Origin: Terriglobales bacterium
Lineage (GTDB): Bacteria > Acidobacteriota > Terriglobia > Terriglobales > Acidobacteriaceae
Assembly (NCBI GenBank): GCA_025936825.1
Contig: JAICSO010000001.1
Coordinates: 434,001-498,000, forward strand
Length of the DNA: 64,000 nucleotides
Reading direction: 5' to 3'
Part shown: positions 10,801-20,040 of the stretch, piece after piece
Numbering within the stretch: the first letter of the stretch is position 1
How the letters are laid out: each line of letters opens with the position of its first letter
The notes under the pieces: model-generated
Seen by the model: the letters and a program-made list of their open reading frames with translations, nothing else
Databases searched by the model: none
Told to the model about the DNA's origin: nothing
Translations under genes and position numbers: made by a program

Positions 10801-11282
10801 AGAACGCGGATCCGGGGGTGAAGTACTTCTCCGGAGTTGCGACCTATACGAAAACGGTACAAGCGTCTCCCGATTGGTTCCGCAAGGGCGCCCGCTTGTG
10901 GCTCGACCTCGGCGACGTGAAGAACTTGGCGGAGGTCACCGTCAATGGAAAGAGTCTCGGACAAACATGGCACGCGCCTTATCGAGTCGATGCCACCGCC
11001 GCACTCAAGCCGGGTGCAAACGAGATCACGATCAAGGTGGTGAATGCCTGGGTGAACCGGTTGATCGGAGACGAGCAGCCGGGCGCAACCAAATACACCT
11101 ATGCGGACGTGCACCCCTACAAAGCCAATTCGCCACTGCTGCCATCAGGGTTGATTGGCCCAGTGACACTCATCAGTGAAGGGCGGCAGCAGAACAGTCG
11201 AAACCGTAATTTCGTTCGCGCCGAGCACGATTTGTCTTCATGCGTTTCCGACGTGGCTCGCGTCCTGACATTCCGGAGGTGA
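7806..11282 (+). CDS. Secreted GH106-like alpha-L-rhamnosidase
   Basis: This is a 1158-residue exported enzyme. A signal peptide ends near SISMGQ. The first conserved block, RPRVWWHWMNGNIS followed by GIKLDLEWMHRVGIAGFQNF, is characteristic of GH106 and related rhamnosidase-like families. Residues about 200-290 form a discoidin-like beta-sandwich insert (SDGDLEKTTG...WVQFEYPAPQTIRSLTYV). The catalytic core runs to about residue 850. The C-terminus is a galactose-binding-like jelly roll (LWLDLGDVKNLAEVTVNG; GANEITIKVVNAWVN). The ATG has GGAGA six bases upstream. Family knowledge suggests removal of terminal L-rhamnose from pectic polysaccharide side chains, which fits the neighbouring TonB receptor, GH39-like enzyme and sugar isomerase. 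The exact linkage is unknown. Confidence 0.85.
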   Translation: MNTPRSVLRVLVVAAIFALTSISMGQTATDPLKQGFENPPTSARPRVWWHWMNGNISQEGIKLDLEWMHRVGIAGFQNFDAALQTPQVVQKRLVYMTPEWKDAFKYAVQVGDQLGMEMAIAGSPGWSESGGPWVPPSHGMKKYVWSETEVDGGKPFTGKLPHPPSTTGAFQNMGVRVEFGAPPPTPPEFYADAAVVAFRVAPGQSGEASNHPTITSNGQGLDAALLSDGDLEKTTGIPIPSEGAESWVQFEYPAPQTIRSLTYVTKDPNFIEQFMFRMGVPEKTLEASDDGQSFRKIATLSGGRAPEHTVSFAPVTAKYFRVSFKRNPPPPIPAWAEGIDVTSFGPLPPAPKSYELAELVLHPAARVNHFEEKAAFVPEPDVYQFATPDVDSSSVIKKSDVIELTSKMQPDGTLDWTPPDGKWVILRIGYSLLGITNHPATPEATGLEVDKLDHRYVKDYFEKYLDSYKDTVGADETGEKGIQYVINDSWEAGSQNWTDNMVAQFKKLRGYDPTPWLPVLAGRVVESAADSDRFLWDFRKTIGDLIATEHYGQLEDTLHERGMRHYGESHEDGRAFVADGMEVKKMNEVPMSAMWTQKPGVNNVQYGYNADDRESASVAHIYGQNLAAAESLTAAAAPWAWSPSTLKPTADQELLNGINRFVIHESAHQPIAVGKAPGLTLGPFGQWFNRNETWAEQAGSWVNYLARSSYMLQQGHFAADLVYFYGEDSNLTAIFHTSAPKIPAGYGFDYINADALIHELSVSNGQLVTKSGMQYHVLGLDPYSRHMSLPVLRAIHTLVENGAVVAGLKPTDDPSLADDQAEFEKLSSELFGDGSGAHKVGKGTVYAGEDLSEAFNALHLSPDFDYNKTNSDSNVQFAHRKLKDGDIYFVDNRSAHDESIDAMFRVAGKQPELWRAETATSAPASFKIADGRTTVPLHLEPWGTVFVVFRKNTSETSHVVPQVQQATLTTVSGPWNVAFQAGRGAPASITLNELSDWSQNADPGVKYFSGVATYTKTVQASPDWFRKGARLWLDLGDVKNLAEVTVNGKSLGQTWHAPYRVDATAALKPGANEITIKVVNAWVNRLIGDEQPGATKYTYADVHPYKANSPLLPSGLIGPVTLISEGRQQNSRNRNFVRAEHDLSSCVSDVARVLTFRR

Positions 11283-11307
11283 TAAACTGTCTTTGCAACC
11301 CGCAACC

Positions 11308-11401
11308 GGAGAGATGGCCGAGTGGCTGAAGGCGGCGGTTTGCTAAACCGTTATACGGGCTAACACCTGTATCGAGGGTTCGAATCCCTCTCTCTCCGCC
11401 A
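11308..11401 (+). tRNA. tRNA-Ser (anticodon GCT), CCA encoded
   Basis: The acceptor arms GGAGAGA (11308-11314) and TCTCTCC pair perfectly, followed by discriminator G and an encoded CCA. The anticodon loop TTGCTAA places GCT at 11342-11344. A long variable arm, typical of serine tRNAs, lies between the anticodon arm and the T arm (GGTTCGAATCC). The gene reads AGC/AGU codons. No integrase or duplicated 3' end was found beside it. Confidence 0.95.
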
Positions 11402-11630
11402 TCTTCACCCTCACTTTGCCATCCTGAATCAGCCTTGCAACGATTGAGATTGGGTCTTGTGACCAGCCGAATCCCGGCGACAAAGGTTTTGGGGCGCCAG
11501 CCCGTCGACCGAGCTCACAGCCTCCTCGTTACAAATGTTGGCAGTCTTTGAGCCTGATCTCACATTTCTTTACACAACTCGAAACTTCTTTCCCAGTTGC
11601 GGCAATAGACTCCTGTAAGGAGGAACATCA

Positions 11631-12032
11631 GTGAAGAAGTTCTTGATCTCAGCTCTGTGCCTGCTTTCGCTTTCGATTCCACAAATAGCCCGCGCCCAAG
11701 ATTCAGACTCACGCCCACACGGCCGCAACTGGCCTACCCCCGAGGAAGTGGTCGCCAGAATGGACAGCAAGCTCTCGCTTTCAGACGAACAGAAGGCCAA
11801 GATCACGTCCATCATTGCGGACCGCCAGGCGGAGATGAAGGCGCTCGCCCAAAGCTCAGGTCGCAGGAGCAAAAAGGGCCGGGAGATGAAATCGATTATG
11901 TCCGAGAGCGACAAGAAAATCGAAGCCCTCCTCAACGATGATCAGAAGAAGAAATACGAAGAGATGGAGCAGGAGATGCGTGACCGGGTCAGGCAACGCC
12001 GTGCCGAGCGCCACGGCGGCGGCTCGGATTAG
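11631..12032 (+). CDS. LTxxQ-motif (Spy/CpxP-like) periplasmic protein
   Basis: This 133-residue protein has a clean signal peptide (FLISALCLLSLSIPQIARAQ). The mature part is highly charged and helical, with two LTxxQ-like motifs: LSLSDEQKAKI near residue 47 and LLNDDQKKKYEEM near residue 103. It ends in a basic RRAERHGGG tail. This is the pattern of Spy/CpxP-type periplasmic chaperones or metal-stress proteins. The start codon is GTG, supported by the strong ribosome-binding site AAGGAGGA seven bases upstream. It is monocistronic, downstream of tRNA-Ser and convergent with the HTH gene. The 229 bases after the tRNA show no other gene. Confidence 0.8.
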   Translation: MKKFLISALCLLSLSIPQIARAQDSDSRPHGRNWPTPEEVVARMDSKLSLSDEQKAKITSIIADRQAEMKALAQSSGRRSKKGREMKSIMSESDKKIEALLNDDQKKKYEEMEQEMRDRVRQRRAERHGGGSD

Positions 12033-12126
12033 TACCACGCGTTCTGCAGACTCGGTCGTCGCGATTTAATCCGCGCTCTTCAATCGCAGCCAGTCGAGGG
12101 GACGGCACAAGTTCTTCATGTCCCCT

Positions 12127-12417
12127 CTACGCTGCTTTGCGTCCTGTCTTGCGACTATGTCGCGCCTCGGCGAGAGAGCTTTTCAAATCCGCAGCCAAGT
12201 CTTCCGCTTCCGACGCAATGTGTGTAGGGGCTTGCGCCTCTTTCCCCAGCCACTTATTCAGTTCCTCACGCTGCGCATACACCAGGCGCCCGCCGTGATG
12301 CACGGGCATCCCGGACTTCGCCCAACGCTGTGCGACGGCGACGGGCAGTCCCAAAAACTCACTGATCTCCCGCCATCCCTGCAGTTCGTGACCAGAGTCT
12401 TTAGTCCGTTTCACCAT
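12127..12417 (-). CDS. Excisionase/MerR-like helix-turn-helix protein
   Basis: This 96-residue protein contains one small winged helix-turn-helix of the excisionase/MerR type: WREISEFLGLPVAVAQRWAKSG followed by the wing segment GGRLVYAQREELNKWL. The C-terminal 40 residues are helical and basic. It probably binds DNA as a small regulator. ATG 12417 is chosen over the longer frame (12471) because AGGA lies four bases upstream. No integrase or other mobile-element gene accompanies it, so an excisionase role is not supported beyond the fold. Confidence 0.65.
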   Translation of the reverse strand: MVKRTKDSGHELQGWREISEFLGLPVAVAQRWAKSGMPVHHGGRLVYAQREELNKWLGKEAQAPTHIASEAEDLAADLKSSLAEARHSRKTGRKAA

Positions 12418-12535
12418 GCGTCCTAGATGCCGCCGGATGGCAAGAGTGTTGTTCGGCGGTTGACTGCCCATTGATGTTCGGATTTGTATCAGGGCACGGC
12501 TTTAGCCCTGCCGAAAGGTACCCTCTCTCCCTCCC

Positions 12536-12606
12536 TGTCATTCCGAGCGACGCGTAATCATTCGCGTATGCGAATGATCACGCGGAGTCGAGGAATCTGC
12601 TTTTTC
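12536..12606 (+). repeat. Dispersed TGTCATTCCGAGCG...GAGGAATCTGC element
   Basis: Starts TGTCATTCCGAGCG and ends GTCGAGGAATCTGCTTTTT, with a perfect internal hairpin (ATCATTCGC / GCGAATGAT). Related copies lie at 21490-21526, 24091-24159 (inverted) and 59853-59949. Confidence 0.7.
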
Positions 12607-12690
12607 CGTGGTACCCATGTCTCGAAAGCGGCGAGACATGTGGCACCCCACGTTAGTGGAGCTTTAGAACTGGGCCACCCGCTGATCTCG
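12603..12690 (+). repeat. Hairpin-GGCACCC-TGGGCCACCCG element, copy A
   Basis: The hairpin CATGTCTCG / CGAGACATG is followed by TGGCACCCCAC, a spacer and TGGGCCACCCG. Copies B and C are at 14795-14875 and 14878-14960, and a diverged copy D is at 21765-21843. The stem sequence differs between copies while pairing and flanks are kept. Confidence 0.7.
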
Positions 12691-12756
12691 TTTTGTATTT
12701 GCGGGAAAGGATGGGCCACCCGCGCAGCGACTTAAGCTGTGCCGAGAGCGCCCCGC

Positions 12757-12826
12757 AAGGGCTACCCGAGCGCAGGATCATCTTTGAATAATGATGATTC
12801 TGCGCTCGGCTAGCGGGGAGGGGCGG
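12757..12826. repeat. Long imperfect inverted repeat
   Basis: Arms of about 25 bases, centred on TTTGAATA, pair around GCTACCCGAGCGCAG (left) and CTGCGCTCGGCTAGC (right), with two or three mismatches. It sits between genes and has no T-tract, so it is not a simple terminator. Confidence 0.65.
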
Positions 12827-12879
12827 TCGCATGGTTCGGCGCGCAATCCGAAGGTGCGCCCTCAAAATAAGTGCTCATG
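12815..12879 (+). repeat. Structured direct repeat, left copy
   Basis: About 62 bases, roughly three-quarters identical to 14711-14770. Both contain a small hairpin around CAATCCGAAG / CAATCCGGAG. The stem changes in a compensating way: GGCGCGC with GTGCGCC here, GGCACAC with GTGTGGCC in the other copy. Confidence 0.65.
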
Positions 12880-13274
12880 AAGACATACCACAAAGAACCG
12901 CTCTTCTTTCGAGATAGCGCGTCCAGTGACTACTTCCCACTTACTCCGAAATCAGGCTTGAGTGGGCCACCTGCCCAGCCAGCAACTCTCGGTGAGGGTG
13001 ATAACGCGGCCAGCCCAGTCGCGATTTCTTTTAGGTATTCACATCACTGGTTAGCATCTCAACGGTTGCCAGAGATTTTATGCTTGACATGACCAATGTC
13101 TGTCTTTATTCTCTGCGCACTCAGTTTTACGAGGGGCACAACTTGAAACCACTTGGGGCAGACTCCCTGTTTCCCTTCGTGTGGGCCCCTACGCTTTTCA
13201 ACTAGGTACTCCCCCACAAGGATATTTCGTTCTCAGGGCCGCTCCTCGTGCCGGAGGCCAACTTGCACACGAGA

Positions 13275-14600
13275 ATGAGAATCACATCGAAAAGACGGAA
13301 TGCTTATCGCAGTTTTGCTGTCTGCATTTTAGCTCTAGGCGGCTCAATCTACGCCCATCCAGAGATGGCGCGTAAATTAACGGTTCCAATTCGTGAGGCT
13401 GCCGCACCCGCGTCCACCGCAGGACTGAGCGCTCCTAGCAATCTGACCACGTCGGGCGCGAGCAATAATGCAATAGACCTTACCTGGAGTGCGTCAACTG
13501 ACAGCGATACTACTGTCAAAATCCTTTATCAAATACACCAGTGCCAAGGCAATCAGAGTGTGTGCAAAGCGGCTCTGACACCGTGCTCAAACCCCAAAAA
13601 ACCATCGGCGGGGTGCTTTATCACTCTAACTGACGAGCCATCTGCCACCACGTATAGCGCCAAAGGCCTCACATCACAAACGACGTACACTTTTGCGGTT
13701 ACTGCTATCAATGCCAGCGATCCCAGCACGCCTAGTGGTTCTTCTAACCTCGTGTCTCTCAAGACAGCTAGCGGCTCTGCATGCCTACTTTTCCCAACGA
13801 GGCATAGCTGCATGGACTACGGCACAGATTCGCAAGCGAACATCAATTCGTTTTATCAAACGAACGGATCTATTTCGTACCTCAATCAGATCAAGTCTAT
13901 TTACAACGGGGCGTCAGGCTCGGCAACCGTGTCAGCGGATGTTGCGACCCTCAACTTTGGCGACGGCATGCAGTTAACAGCCACCACAAACATCCAGGCA
14001 GGATCGGCGGGAACGGCCACCGTCAACCCAGGTAGCCTTCCAACGCTTTCGTCCACCGGCGCCGGACAAGCAACTCAAAATGTGATCTATGGTGGAAATT
14101 TCCTTGTCTCGGAGCTATATCCGGTCATGGCAGTTGGGGGAAATAGGGCGGGCTCACCTGGAAATTTTGGGTACTCAGTCGATTTGGTTTTTAAGGAGGG
14201 CGCCGATATTCAGAACTTTAAGTCCGGGACGAATGTAAGTGTGACGTCGCCCCCGTTTCACGGCAGCGCCCATCTGGCCGGCTACTTACAATACAACTCG
14301 ATCAACCTCAACTCGTCCGGTGTTTTCCAAGGCGCCATTTATGCTGGTGCAAGCTACGGCTATGACTACATTTCTCATGGCTACGCAAGAGACTACGGAT
14401 TCGGAAATAGGGTTCACAACGATTTAGGGCAAGTATCTGTCGGAATTTTGATCAACGGCGTCGCCAATATATCTGTGTCTCGAGCGTTCGGACCGCCGCA
14501 AACTTACATCGACAGCACCAGCCAGGTTCGAACGACTGTGAACAACTTTAAAGCTGTCTCGTTCGGCATTACCTACCAATCTCCAGCTCCTAACAAGTAA
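13275..14600 (+). CDS. Secreted fibronectin type III protein of unknown function
   Basis: This 441-residue protein has an N-terminal export signal (FAVCILALGGSIYA). A fibronectin type III domain follows at about residues 45-165 (SAPSNLTTSGASNNAIDLTW ... YTFAVTAIN), then a short Cys-containing linker and a Gly/Ser/Asn-rich C-terminal domain of about 260 residues that I do not recognise. Repeated Tyr/Gly runs near the end (AGASYGYDY, SHGYARDYGFG) suggest an extracellular beta-rich adhesin or surface protein; this is inference. The frame is open from a GTG at 13248, but neither start has a good ribosome-binding site; ATG 13275 is preferred because the signal peptide begins there. The AT content is somewhat higher than in its neighbours, and related repeats bracket it. 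Confidence 0.65.
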   Translation: MRITSKRRNAYRSFAVCILALGGSIYAHPEMARKLTVPIREAAAPASTAGLSAPSNLTTSGASNNAIDLTWSASTDSDTTVKILYQIHQCQGNQSVCKAALTPCSNPKKPSAGCFITLTDEPSATTYSAKGLTSQTTYTFAVTAINASDPSTPSGSSNLVSLKTASGSACLLFPTRHSCMDYGTDSQANINSFYQTNGSISYLNQIKSIYNGASGSATVSADVATLNFGDGMQLTATTNIQAGSAGTATVNPGSLPTLSSTGAGQATQNVIYGGNFLVSELYPVMAVGGNRAGSPGNFGYSVDLVFKEGADIQNFKSGTNVSVTSPPFHGSAHLAGYLQYNSINLNSSGVFQGAIYAGASYGYDYISHGYARDYGFGNRVHNDLGQVSVGILINGVANISVSRAFGPPQTYIDSTSQVRTTVNNFKAVSFGITYQSPAPNK

Positions 14601-14710
14601 TCTGCACAGTTCTGGGGAATAGCAGCGTACGATCATGCACGGCGAGAAAGCTGCAGTGTCTAGCCGAAGCCGCGAGCGAAGCCGATGGGAGTGAGCCAAT
14701 CGCTATGGTC

Positions 14711-14770
14711 GCGGGGACCGGCGGTCGTTGATTCGGCACACAATCCGGAGGTGTGGCCTCAATAAGTGCA
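14711..14770 (+). repeat. Structured direct repeat, right copy
   Basis: Partner of 12815-12879 in the same orientation. It keeps CAATCCGGAGG and CTCAATAAGTGC while the flanking stem has covaried. The two copies bracket the fibronectin-domain gene. Confidence 0.65.
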
Positions 14771-14794
14771 TGGCCGTAGCCCCAGCTCCCACGT

Positions 14795-14875
14795 TCGTGG
14801 TTCCCGCCCTTCGCAAAATGCGCGAAGAGCGGGGCACCCCACAGTTGAGGCGATTTCAGAGGCTGGGCCACCCGC
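14795..14875 (+). repeat. Hairpin-GGCACCC-TGGGCCACCCG element, copy B
   Basis: The stem is CCCGCCCTTCGC / GCGCGAAGAGCGGGG, unrelated in sequence to copy A. It is followed by the same GGCACCCCAC and GGCTGGGCCACCCG blocks. It is directly followed by copy C. Confidence 0.7.
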
Positions 14876-14877
14876 CT

Positions 14878-14960
14878 TCATCTGTGGTACCCATGTCTCG
14901 AAAACCGCGAGACATGGGGCACCCACTGTTGGAGTGACTTCGGACATGGGCCACCCGTCC
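14878..14960 (+). repeat. Hairpin-GGCACCC-TGGGCCACCCG element, copy C
   Basis: Nearly the same stem as copy A (CATGTCTCG / CGAGACATG), then GGGCACCCAC and ATGGGCCACCCG. It is in tandem with copy B. Confidence 0.7.
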
Positions 14961-15076
14961 TGGCCGGAGAATCTTGGCCCGATTCGGGGATTTTGGGTTG
15001 ATGCCCCTCTCGAGAGGCGTCTTTTCTCTGGAGTGAGCCGACAATCGGCCTCCACTCACATCAAGTTCGCGCCCAC

Positions 15077-15853
15077 TCACACCAAGTTCCTTTCAACGTA
15101 GTCAACCCCTTTAGGTGAAAGAGTAATCGATTGCGTCTCTTCATCAAATTCTAGAAAGCGCTTCTTGTGCAGTTTGCGGATGACTACACTCTTAAACATT
15201 CCAGGATTCGAGTACTCTACCCATCCGCAGAGGTCTTCGATGAGAACAGACGAATCTTGACTTGAGTAGAGAAGCAAGAGAGCCTGATCTTTTGCCTCCA
15301 AACCGTCCTTCAGAACTCTTTTCTTCCCAGCCACTTCCCATATTGTTGGAAGCTGGCGAACCGAGATTCCGTCGACGATGTCTTGCGCCTCCTCGAGGGA
15401 GAGTCCGTGGTTTATTCTGATGAGCTCGCAAATTATCCAATCCGAAATCCTGGCGATCGTAGCGATATCGATCGAATTTGCGTCCACATCGCCACCAATG
15501 TGTCCGATGCCGCGCTTGCTCCGCATGGTGTAGAGAAAAACCAACGCGCGAGGCAAAACTATCCGCTCTGACTCGTTACCTGACGTAGTCGGAGCCGTGA
15601 TCAATCTCCTGCATTCGTCGGCATAATTGTTGATCTTCGTACCGAATGGAGTAAAGGTACCGTGGACTGTTTGCTGTAAGAGCCTCAGAGTTACCTCGCA
15701 CAGCTTTCCAGCCGCCAACCCTGCCCCCTCGTATCTTGCCTCTGCGAAATTCTTCTTAAGGTCGACATAGGCATTGATCAGTCGCGACCGAAAGGCACTC
15801 GGCACATTTGCAAGAGCTGCCGCCAGAATTGGGTCAGGGCTTCTTGTACTCAT
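15077..15853 (-). CDS. HEPN-like protein with C-terminal winged helix, unknown function
   Basis: 258 residues. The first 150 residues are all-helical and contain YTMRSKRGIGHIGGDVDAN. Its Arg-x6-His spacing (RSKRGIGH) resembles the R-x4-6-H motif of HEPN ribonuclease/toxin folds. The last 70 residues look like a winged helix (FKSVVIRKLHKKRFLEF followed by ITLSPKGVDYVERNL). I recognise no named family with certainty. The ATG lies within the 3' end of the upstream small gene (overlap 20 bases), so the two were built as a translationally coupled pair. A defence or toxin-antitoxin role is inference only; a nucleic-acid-binding regulator is the main alternative. Confidence 0.6.
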   Translation of the reverse strand: MSTRSPDPILAAALANVPSAFRSRLINAYVDLKKNFAEARYEGAGLAAGKLCEVTLRLLQQTVHGTFTPFGTKINNYADECRRLITAPTTSGNESERIVLPRALVFLYTMRSKRGIGHIGGDVDANSIDIATIARISDWIICELIRINHGLSLEEAQDIVDGISVRQLPTIWEVAGKKRVLKDGLEAKDQALLLLYSSQDSSVLIEDLCGWVEYSNPGMFKSVVIRKLHKKRFLEFDEETQSITLSPKGVDYVERNLV

Positions 15854-16294
15854 ATTGGTTGTCAGCGTTCTTCTCTCTGGTTAGTTCGCCGCTTCGCACC
15901 AAACGACCGAGCTTGCCTGAGAATTCATTTGCCTTAAACGTGCGTGCGAGGTTGTGTTTGCAGTGTTTAATGATGTCGTTAATAGTTCGTGCCTGGTCAA
16001 AGAAAGTCTCCGGAAAGAAGCTGAGTGAGGGTTGCAGGCGCTCCTGCGCCAGCAGGCGCTTTCTTGCGTTTACCGGTTATGCCCGCATCAGTGTCCTTCG
16101 TCTTCTGAACCTTACGACGGGGAATCCTCGGACCGGAGTGTCCATTGTCGCGCCCGTCACCTTCGCCTTTCAGTGGGTCGTTGTCCAGAAGAATTTCGAG
16201 GATGCGCAGCTGAACGGCCTGCCGACTTAAACTCATTTAGGACGGCTGCCAGCTCGCCTAGCTGCTTCTTTAATGTTTCGAGTTTTTCAATCAT
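15834..16294 (-). pseudogene. Small gene with two single-base frameshifts, upstream partner of the HEPN-like gene
   Basis: ATG 16294 follows GGGGGAG and opens MIEKLETLKKQLGELAAVLN. That frame is lost near 16220. The next frame continues AVQLRILEILL and a basic linker (GKRKKAPAGAGAPATLTQLL), then is lost near 16002. The third frame reads FFDQARTINDIIKHC, FSGKLGRLVRSGELTRE and ends NADNQYEYKKP at a stop that overlaps the next gene's start. Removing one base at each site restores a continuous product of about 152 residues: an N-terminal coiled coil, a basic linker and a C-terminal winged-helix-like domain. It could be a decayed gene or could contain two sequence errors. The 79-residue frame 15997-16236 on its own is only the middle third. 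Confidence 0.6.
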
Positions 16295-16328
16295 GTCTCC
16301 CCCTTTCATTGAGACCTTTGCCCGCCAT

Positions 16329-16362
16329 AAAAAAGGGGGCGACGGCCTATAGCCGCGCCCCC
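16329..16362 (-). terminator. Rho-independent terminator of nrdJ
   Basis: Read on the minus strand, GGGGGCGCGGC pairs with GCCGTCGCCCCC around a short TATAG loop, with one bulge, and is followed by TTTTTT. It lies about 75 bases past the nrdJ stop codon. Confidence 0.8.
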
Positions 16363-16437
16363 CGGAACTGTTGCCAAGTTTGTACTACGTTGCAGTGACA
16401 AACGCCAGAGGCACTTTCGTGCCATGCCACTTACTAA

Positions 16438-19515
<3,078 letters not shown>

Positions 19516-20023
19516 GGCTGTCTCTCCTCGAGCTGGTGTAACTGCGAACTGCCGGATCTGCGCCCGGCTTAGTTGTTGCCCCTAAAACTTTGTCATCCTG
19601 AGGCGGCTTCAGCCGCCGAAGGATTTGCGTGTAGCGCGGGCACCCTCGCCCGCGTTGTGTCGTCCCTAAAGGGACTCGATCTTGTTATTCCCCGGCACTG
19701 CCGTGCCGGGCTTTCTTCTTCCGCCCCTTCGGGGCTGTGTCATCTTGCATTCCTACCCGGGGCTTACGCCCCGGGCTTTATTCTGGCGCCGCTTCGCGGC
19801 TATTTCGGTCGTCCGGCTATTCGGTCGTCCCTACGGGACTTGGTCTCACTGCTTACGCCTACCCATCACTGCCGTGCTGGGCTAAGCTGGGCCGCCGCTC
19901 AGCGGCTTCAATCATCGGTCTGCTGCCGCTCCGCGGCTTGAATCATCCTTCTGAGACGTTCTGCTGCCGCTCCACGGCTTAATCATCGTTCTGCGACGAT
20001 CTGCTGCCGCTCCGCGGCTTGAA
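19516..20023. other. Palindrome-rich region upstream of nrdJ, no gene seen
   Basis: These 508 bases contain strings of short perfect palindromes: GGCACTGCCGTGCC, GCCCCTTCGGGGC, CCCGGGGCTTACGCCCCGGG and GCCGCTTCGCGGC. They also contain a relative of the nrdJ palindrome and a 41-bp tandem repeat. Open frames here merely read through the repeats. The nrdJ promoter must be nearby but I cannot place it, and I see no cobalamin riboswitch. Confidence 0.6.
19627..19661 (-). repeat. Intergenic copy of the GC palindrome family
   Basis: On the minus strand it reads GCGGGCGAGGGTGCCCGCG followed by CTACACG, matching the core and the C(T/C)ACxxG tail of the copies inside nrdJ and the amine oxidase gene. 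Confidence 0.65.
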
Positions 20024-20040
20024 TCATAGTTTTGCGGCTG
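19919..20040. repeat. 40-41 bp tandem repeat, three copies
   Basis: TCTGCTGCCGCTCC(G/A)CGGCTT begins at 19919, 19960 and 20000, each followed by (G)AATCAT and a short spacer; a degraded fourth copy precedes them near 19889. Each unit contains a GCCGCTCCGCGGC palindrome. There are no unique spacers, so this is not a CRISPR array. The last unit runs into the 3' end of the small minus-strand ORF. Confidence 0.75.

Larger units (their letters stand above)
12418..13274. other. Repeat-rich intergenic region, no convincing gene
   Basis: These 857 bases hold a TGTCATTCCGAGCG-type element, a hairpin element with the GGCACCC / TGGGCCACCCG signature, a long imperfect hairpin and the left copy of a structured direct repeat, each listed separately. 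Short open frames here follow the repeats and have no ribosome-binding site or recognisable domain. The last 250 bases before the fibronectin gene presumably hold its promoter, which I cannot place. Confidence 0.6.
14601..15076. other. Repeat-rich intergenic region, no convincing gene
   Basis: These 476 bases contain the right copy of the structured direct repeat and two tandem copies of the GGCACCC/TGGGCCACCCG hairpin element. Overlapping open frames on both strands follow the repeat sequence and are not supported as genes. Confidence 0.6.

Noticed and set aside
12484-12735. Small plus-strand ORF in the repeat region
   Set aside because: It reads through two dispersed repeats and has no ribosome-binding site or domain.
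15997-16236. 79-residue minus-strand ORF as an independent gene
   Set aside because: Coding signal continues in other frames on both sides, fitting one gene with two frameshifts better.
11308-16294. Genomic island inserted at tRNA-Ser
   Set aside because: No integrase, no duplicated tRNA 3' end and ordinary genes between; the excisionase-like HTH alone is not enough.
19516-19700. Cobalamin riboswitch upstream of nrdJ
   Set aside because: No B12-box-like motif is visible; the conserved parts are short palindromes of the dispersed families.
19919-20040. Possible CRISPR array
   Set aside because: The units are contiguous and lack unique spacers, and there are no cas genes.
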